Of a stretch of DNA of 15,250 nt, positions 12,217 through 15,250 are shown in pieces (positions within the stretch are counted from its first letter, which is position 1; each line of letters opens with the position of its first letter). This stretch comes from an uncultured Desulfobacterales bacterium (GTDB taxonomy: Bacteria; Desulfobacterota; Desulfobacteria; Desulfobacterales; JAFDCJ01). The stretch is from positions 1 through 15,250 of the forward strand of contig CALZJV010000398.1 in the NCBI GenBank assembly GCA_945787595.1, given 5' to 3'. The translations under genes were made by a program, and so were the position numbers. The notes beneath the pieces are model-generated. The model was not told the DNA's origin. It searched no databases and worked only from the letters and a program-made list of their open reading frames with translations.

Positions 12217-14640
12217 TTATACCTGCAAACAATCTTCACTCAGCACTTTACCCAGGGCCTGAACGACCTCATCCGCATTTTTCTCGGTGAACACAATCGG
12301 TGGCTTCATCTTGAGCACATTGTAGAGCGGACCGTCCGTGCTGATCAATATACCATGGTCTTTCATACGGTTGATGACATAATCGGCGTGCTGCGGCGCA
12401 GGCTCCAGGGTCCGGCGATCGGTAACCAGTTCAACCCCCACATACAGTCCCAGACCGCGAACATCCCCGATAAGGGCATGGTTTTCCATCAGCCCCTTCA
12501 GACCATGCAGCAGTCGGTTGCCGGCCTGGTATGCATTTTTCTGCAGATCCTCGTTTTCTAAAACATCCAGTACGGCCATGCCGATAGCACAGGAGACCGG
12601 ATTGCCGCCAAAGGTGTTGAAATATTCCATCCCGTTGGCAAATGCATCGGCAATTTCGGGCGTGGTGATGACGGCGGCCAGTGGATGACCGTTTCCCATG
12701 GGTTTCCCCAAGGTGACAATGTCAGGTACAACCTGTTGGTTTTCAAAGGCCCAGAAATGGCTTCCCGCGCGTCCGAAACCCACCTGGACCTCATCCACGA
12801 TACACACCCCACCGGCAGACCTCACATGCTTGAAAGCTTCGTCCAGATACTTATCCGGCAAGACAATCTGTCCGCCGCATCCCAGCATGCTTTCACAAAT
12901 AAAGGCCGCCGGTGCTTTTCCATCTGCCTGAATCTCTTTGACAGCCTCGCCCACATGGGCGGCATAGCGCTTGCCTGTCTCTGCTTTCATTCCTTTGTAC
13001 GGACCCCGGTAGCCATCCGGCATTTCAACTTTATGAACCCAGAAAGGTGCGCCCTGCCCGCCGGGACCGGCATGTTTATAAGGGCTGATGTCGATCAGGT
13101 TCTGGGTGTTGCCGTGATAGGCCCCATCCACTGTGATGATGTCCTGCTGCCGGGTATAAGTGCGCGCCATGCGCAGGGCAAGTTCGTTGGCTTCACTGCC
13201 GGTACAGACAAAATAGCAGACACTTAGCGGGTCCGGAAATTTGGCCAGCAGGCGCTCGGCATATTCGATGATGGTATCATGCAGATAGCGCGTGTTGGTG
13301 TTCAAAATGGGCATCTGCCGACAAGCGGCGGCCACCACCTGGGGATGGCAATGTCCCACATGACACACATTGTTGACCCCGTCCAAATAGGTTTGCCCAT
13401 CGTCGGTATAGAGATACTGTCCCCGACCCCTTACGATTTTCAGCGGTTTTTCATAGGAAATACTCAGATTTCTACCCAGATTGGCGCGACGGACGGTCAA
13501 TATGTCTTCATGGCTGCGCCCGTCAGGGAAAAAACAGCTTTGCGGAATACCTATAATAAGGTTTGGATCCGGACAAATCTGGCTCCAGATGTCCCACGCT
13601 GCCGGCCGGGCCACACCTGGGAAATTACCGCTTTCACCGAGCATGTCTATGATAATCTGAAAATGAAGATGGGGCGGCCAGCCGCCGTTGCTTGGCGGCT
13701 CCCCGATCCGGGCGAAGGACTGTCCTTTTACAACCGGCATCCCGACAGTCAGCTCTTCCAATGAATCCAGGCTCAGATGCCCGAACAGGGTATAAAAACG
13801 CTCGCCATCCTCGATTTGATGTTCGAGAATGATGGCAGGACCGTAATCCAGAGGAGCTGTATTGTTGTTAAAGCTGTGCACCCTGCCGTCAAGGGGAGCA
13901 TAAACCGAGGCATTGCTACGCATGTACAGATCAAGGCCCAGATGAACGGTCCTGACCTGCGGCATTTCATCGGTCTGAACTTTAAACTGCCCGGTCGTGT
14001 ATAACAACCGGGCTTCATGATAGCGGCCGATGCCGACATTGACACGGGCCTGTCGCATCTGCTGAAACAGGTGTTCGGTAAAAACAGCGGGATCCGGATT
14101 GTCAGCTTCATTTTGCGGCAGCGCACAGCCGACACTCAGATCAAATACAAGTTGGTTGTCATGGCGCAAGTCTTCGTCGACAATGGAAGCGAATCCCTCC
14201 CTGTGATCCTTCAACCAGTCAATTATCTTGCCGGATTGCGTCAGCGCTGGCAATCCGCAGGCATGTCTTAAAACATATCGCGCCAGGCGTGGATGAATGT
14301 TCTGCATTTTCTTTAAAAGCGCCCAGACCGGTTTTTCCGAAATGCGCAGATATTCATTGTCGGGTTCCAAGCGCGACTGGTTGGCCGCGTGACAAACGCT
14401 CATGCAGAGCCGCATGCAGATCAGGTCGAATAAAACGACCAGTTCCTGCTCGGTCAGCGGCCGATTTTGGTGGTAGCCCGCCACAATATGGGCCGCAGCA
14501 GATAGTGGATCGGCCTTGTTCAGCATGGCATAGGCACATGCAATCGCCAATTCACCAACGGTATAGGTAAAAACCATATCCCCGAAATCAATCACGCCGC
14601 TCACCCGGTTTCGCCATTTGCCATGCGATTCGACCAGCAC
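12217..14640 (-). CDS. C-terminal APH portion + M23 peptidase-like domain + class III aminotransferase (main part of a frameshifted fusion)
   Basis: 807 codons from a GTG at 14640 that is not a natural start: the coding sense continues upstream in this frame to 14673 with SVIHNDANDYN, the kinase catalytic loop. Residues 10-175 finish the APH-type kinase (IDFGD at 17-21, the metal-binding motif). Residues about 200-345 are M23/LytM-like with all zinc-ligand positions: H233 and D237 (HLGLD) and H324-L-H326. Residues about 375-807 are a class III PLP aminotransferase: GSEANE (481-486), YHG (508-510), PLP-contacting D616 (DEVQVGFGR) and Schiff-base K646 (LGKPMGNG). This architecture is known in bacteria. 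Its aminotransferase domain is related to ethanolamine-phosphate and phosphohydroxylysine phospho-lyases, and its kinase to hydroxylysine kinase. Phosphorylation followed by PLP-dependent removal of phosphate and ammonia is therefore a reasonable inference. The role of the M23 domain is unclear, and no signal peptide is seen. Confidence 0.85.
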   Translation of the reverse strand: MLVESHGKWRNRVSGVIDFGDMVFTYTVGELAIACAYAMLNKADPLSAAAHIVAGYHQNRPLTEQELVVLFDLICMRLCMSVCHAANQSRLEPDNEYLRISEKPVWALLKKMQNIHPRLARYVLRHACGLPALTQSGKIIDWLKDHREGFASIVDEDLRHDNQLVFDLSVGCALPQNEADNPDPAVFTEHLFQQMRQARVNVGIGRYHEARLLYTTGQFKVQTDEMPQVRTVHLGLDLYMRSNASVYAPLDGRVHSFNNNTAPLDYGPAIILEHQIEDGERFYTLFGHLSLDSLEELTVGMPVVKGQSFARIGEPPSNGGWPPHLHFQIIIDMLGESGNFPGVARPAAWDIWSQICPDPNLIIGIPQSCFFPDGRSHEDILTVRRANLGRNLSISYEKPLKIVRGRGQYLYTDDGQTYLDGVNNVCHVGHCHPQVVAAACRQMPILNTNTRYLHDTIIEYAERLLAKFPDPLSVCYFVCTGSEANELALRMARTYTRQQDIITVDGAYHGNTQNLIDISPYKHAGPGGQGAPFWVHKVEMPDGYRGPYKGMKAETGKRYAAHVGEAVKEIQADGKAPAAFICESMLGCGGQIVLPDKYLDEAFKHVRSAGGVCIVDEVQVGFGRAGSHFWAFENQQVVPDIVTLGKPMGNGHPLAAVITTPEIADAFANGMEYFNTFGGNPVSCAIGMAVLDVLENEDLQKNAYQAGNRLLHGLKGLMENHALIGDVRGLGLYVGVELVTDRRTLEPAPQHADYVINRMKDHGILISTDGPLYNVLKMKPPIVFTEKNADEVVQALGKVLSEDCLQV

Positions 14641-15248
14641 ATTATAGTCATTGGCATCGTTATGAATGACGCTCGTTGTTTGATGAGATCACGCTTGACC
14701 GGATCTTCAATAAGACCAATGTAATGATGGATTATCCGTCCGGCATTTTTAAGATCCCAGTGAAAGTCCCGATGGGCGGCCGAGTGATCGAAGTCTTCCA
14801 GAATACAATCGAGGTTGCCGAAGAAACCTCCCAGACCGGTTAGCAAATCCGCACTGTGGGGCTTGACCCGGGCAAAGGGCTTGCCGGGCAAATAGGTAAG
14901 TAGGCGAACAAAATGTTTGGCCCCCTCCGGGCCGTCGACCGAGATAATCTGTTGGCCCTTAGTGCTTTCGCATATCTCCGGGGCTGTCGCGATGCCATGT
15001 TCAAACCGGTTTTTATTGCGTGCAATGTGCATCATGACCTGATTCTGAAACTCCAGCACCTCGAGACGTTCAGTCGCATTGGCCACTTTGAGCACATACT
15101 GCTCGCCGGTACGACAGGTAAGATGAAAATTCTGATCACGCTCACTGGGCAGCAGTCTGGCGCAAACATCAAGCCCGAAGTTATCATGGGCGATGCGAAC
15201 GGCTTCCTGCTCGCTGAAGCGCGGCGCATGTTTTAAAATGGAAGTCAT
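14601..15248 (-). CDS. N-terminal APH/hydroxylysine-kinase-like part of the same fusion gene (frameshifted)
   Basis: The frame begins at the ATG at 15248 (MTSILKHAPRFSEQEAVRIA), two bases from the window edge, and has kinase sense to about residue 191 (RDLIKQ). It has the N-lobe with ATP-binding K54 (YVLKVAN) and a loop at ERDQNFHL, the hinge near FVRLLTYLPG, and HRDFHWDLKNA typical of hydroxylysine-kinase-like proteins. The last 24 residues are out-of-frame nonsense. The kinase resumes in the next frame as SVIHNDANDYN, giving a combined protein of about 1,010 residues, normal for the fusion. As read, this piece lacks the HxDxxxxN catalytic loop and would be inactive. Its upstream ribosome site is outside the window. 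Confidence 0.8.
   Translation of the reverse strand: MTSILKHAPRFSEQEAVRIAHDNFGLDVCARLLPSERDQNFHLTCRTGEQYVLKVANATERLEVLEFQNQVMMHIARNKNRFEHGIATAPEICESTKGQQIISVDGPEGAKHFVRLLTYLPGKPFARVKPHSADLLTGLGGFFGNLDCILEDFDHSAAHRDFHWDLKNAGRIIHHYIGLIEDPVKRDLIKQRASFITMPMTIMCWSNRMANGETG
14670..14680 (-). other. Frameshift site in the kinase domain
   Basis: Upstream reading is AAA CAA CGA GCG; the sense continues downstream as AGC GTC ATT CAT AAC GAT. One missing base around 14674-14678 (or two extra) explains the switch. There is no slippery heptamer and no strong downstream stem, so programmed frameshifting is unlikely. It is either a real inactivating mutation or an assembly error. Confidence 0.75.
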
Positions 15249-15250
15249 GT

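Noticed and set aside
12685..13764. Plus-strand frames of 161-180 codons
   Set aside because: Shadows of the aminotransferase and M23 domains.

Overview
The window looks like accessory or catabolic DNA from a Gram-negative bacterium, about half G+C. It has a Tat-exported amidase, an ABC importer with a periplasmic binding protein, and a stand-alone PilZ protein. The very repeat-rich intergenic DNA (7- and 8-bp word arrays, GGCC hairpins, a REP-like palindrome) resembles what I know from Desulfobacterota genomes. That taxonomic guess is inference and weak; there is no rRNA or tRNA to anchor it.

Layout. Positions 1-9087 are almost all minus-strand. In transcription order they hold a polyamine-type ABC importer (binding protein 8017-9087, ATPase 6665-7762, two permeases 5323-6180 and 4472-5326), an FAD-dependent oxidoreductase (3156-4433), a small unknown ORF lacking a normal start codon (about 2857-3117), an aldo/keto reductase-RidA fusion (1150-2607), and the N-terminus of a Tat-secreted amidase running off the left edge (1-418). 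Around 9439-9531 lies the 5' stub of a second FAD oxidoreductase gene, cut off exactly where a dispersed repeat begins. On the plus strand are a HAD phosphatase-like gene (9931-10923) and a small PilZ protein (11120-11413). From the right edge a minus-strand gene (15248 to 12217) encodes a three-domain protein: an APH/hydroxylysine-kinase-like domain, an M23 peptidase-like domain and a class III aminotransferase. It carries one apparent frameshift near 14675, just before the kinase catalytic loop.

How the genes may work together (inference): the importer probably brings in a small cationic amine or amino-acid-like compound. The FAD oxidoreductase, AKR-RidA fusion and amidase could oxidise or hydrolyse it and clean up reactive imine or carbonyl products. 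The kinase/aminotransferase fusion belongs to a group that includes kinase plus phospho-lyase systems for amino alcohols such as hydroxylysine or ethanolamine, which fits nitrogen-compound catabolism. No substrate can be named from sequence alone.

The most unusual content is between the genes. Intergenic regions are built from several dispersed repeat families nested in one another: (i) arrays of 7-bp words facing each other across a shared core of about 40 nt, with a different word at each locus; (ii) 8-bp word arrays with the same inverted layout; (iii) a GGCC-hairpin element edged by AGTTTCATAYGAG; (iv) a REP-like palindrome inserted into one copy of (iii). Four of these pieces sit inside the transporter gene cluster between the ATPase and permease genes, and one marks the breakpoint of the truncated gene.
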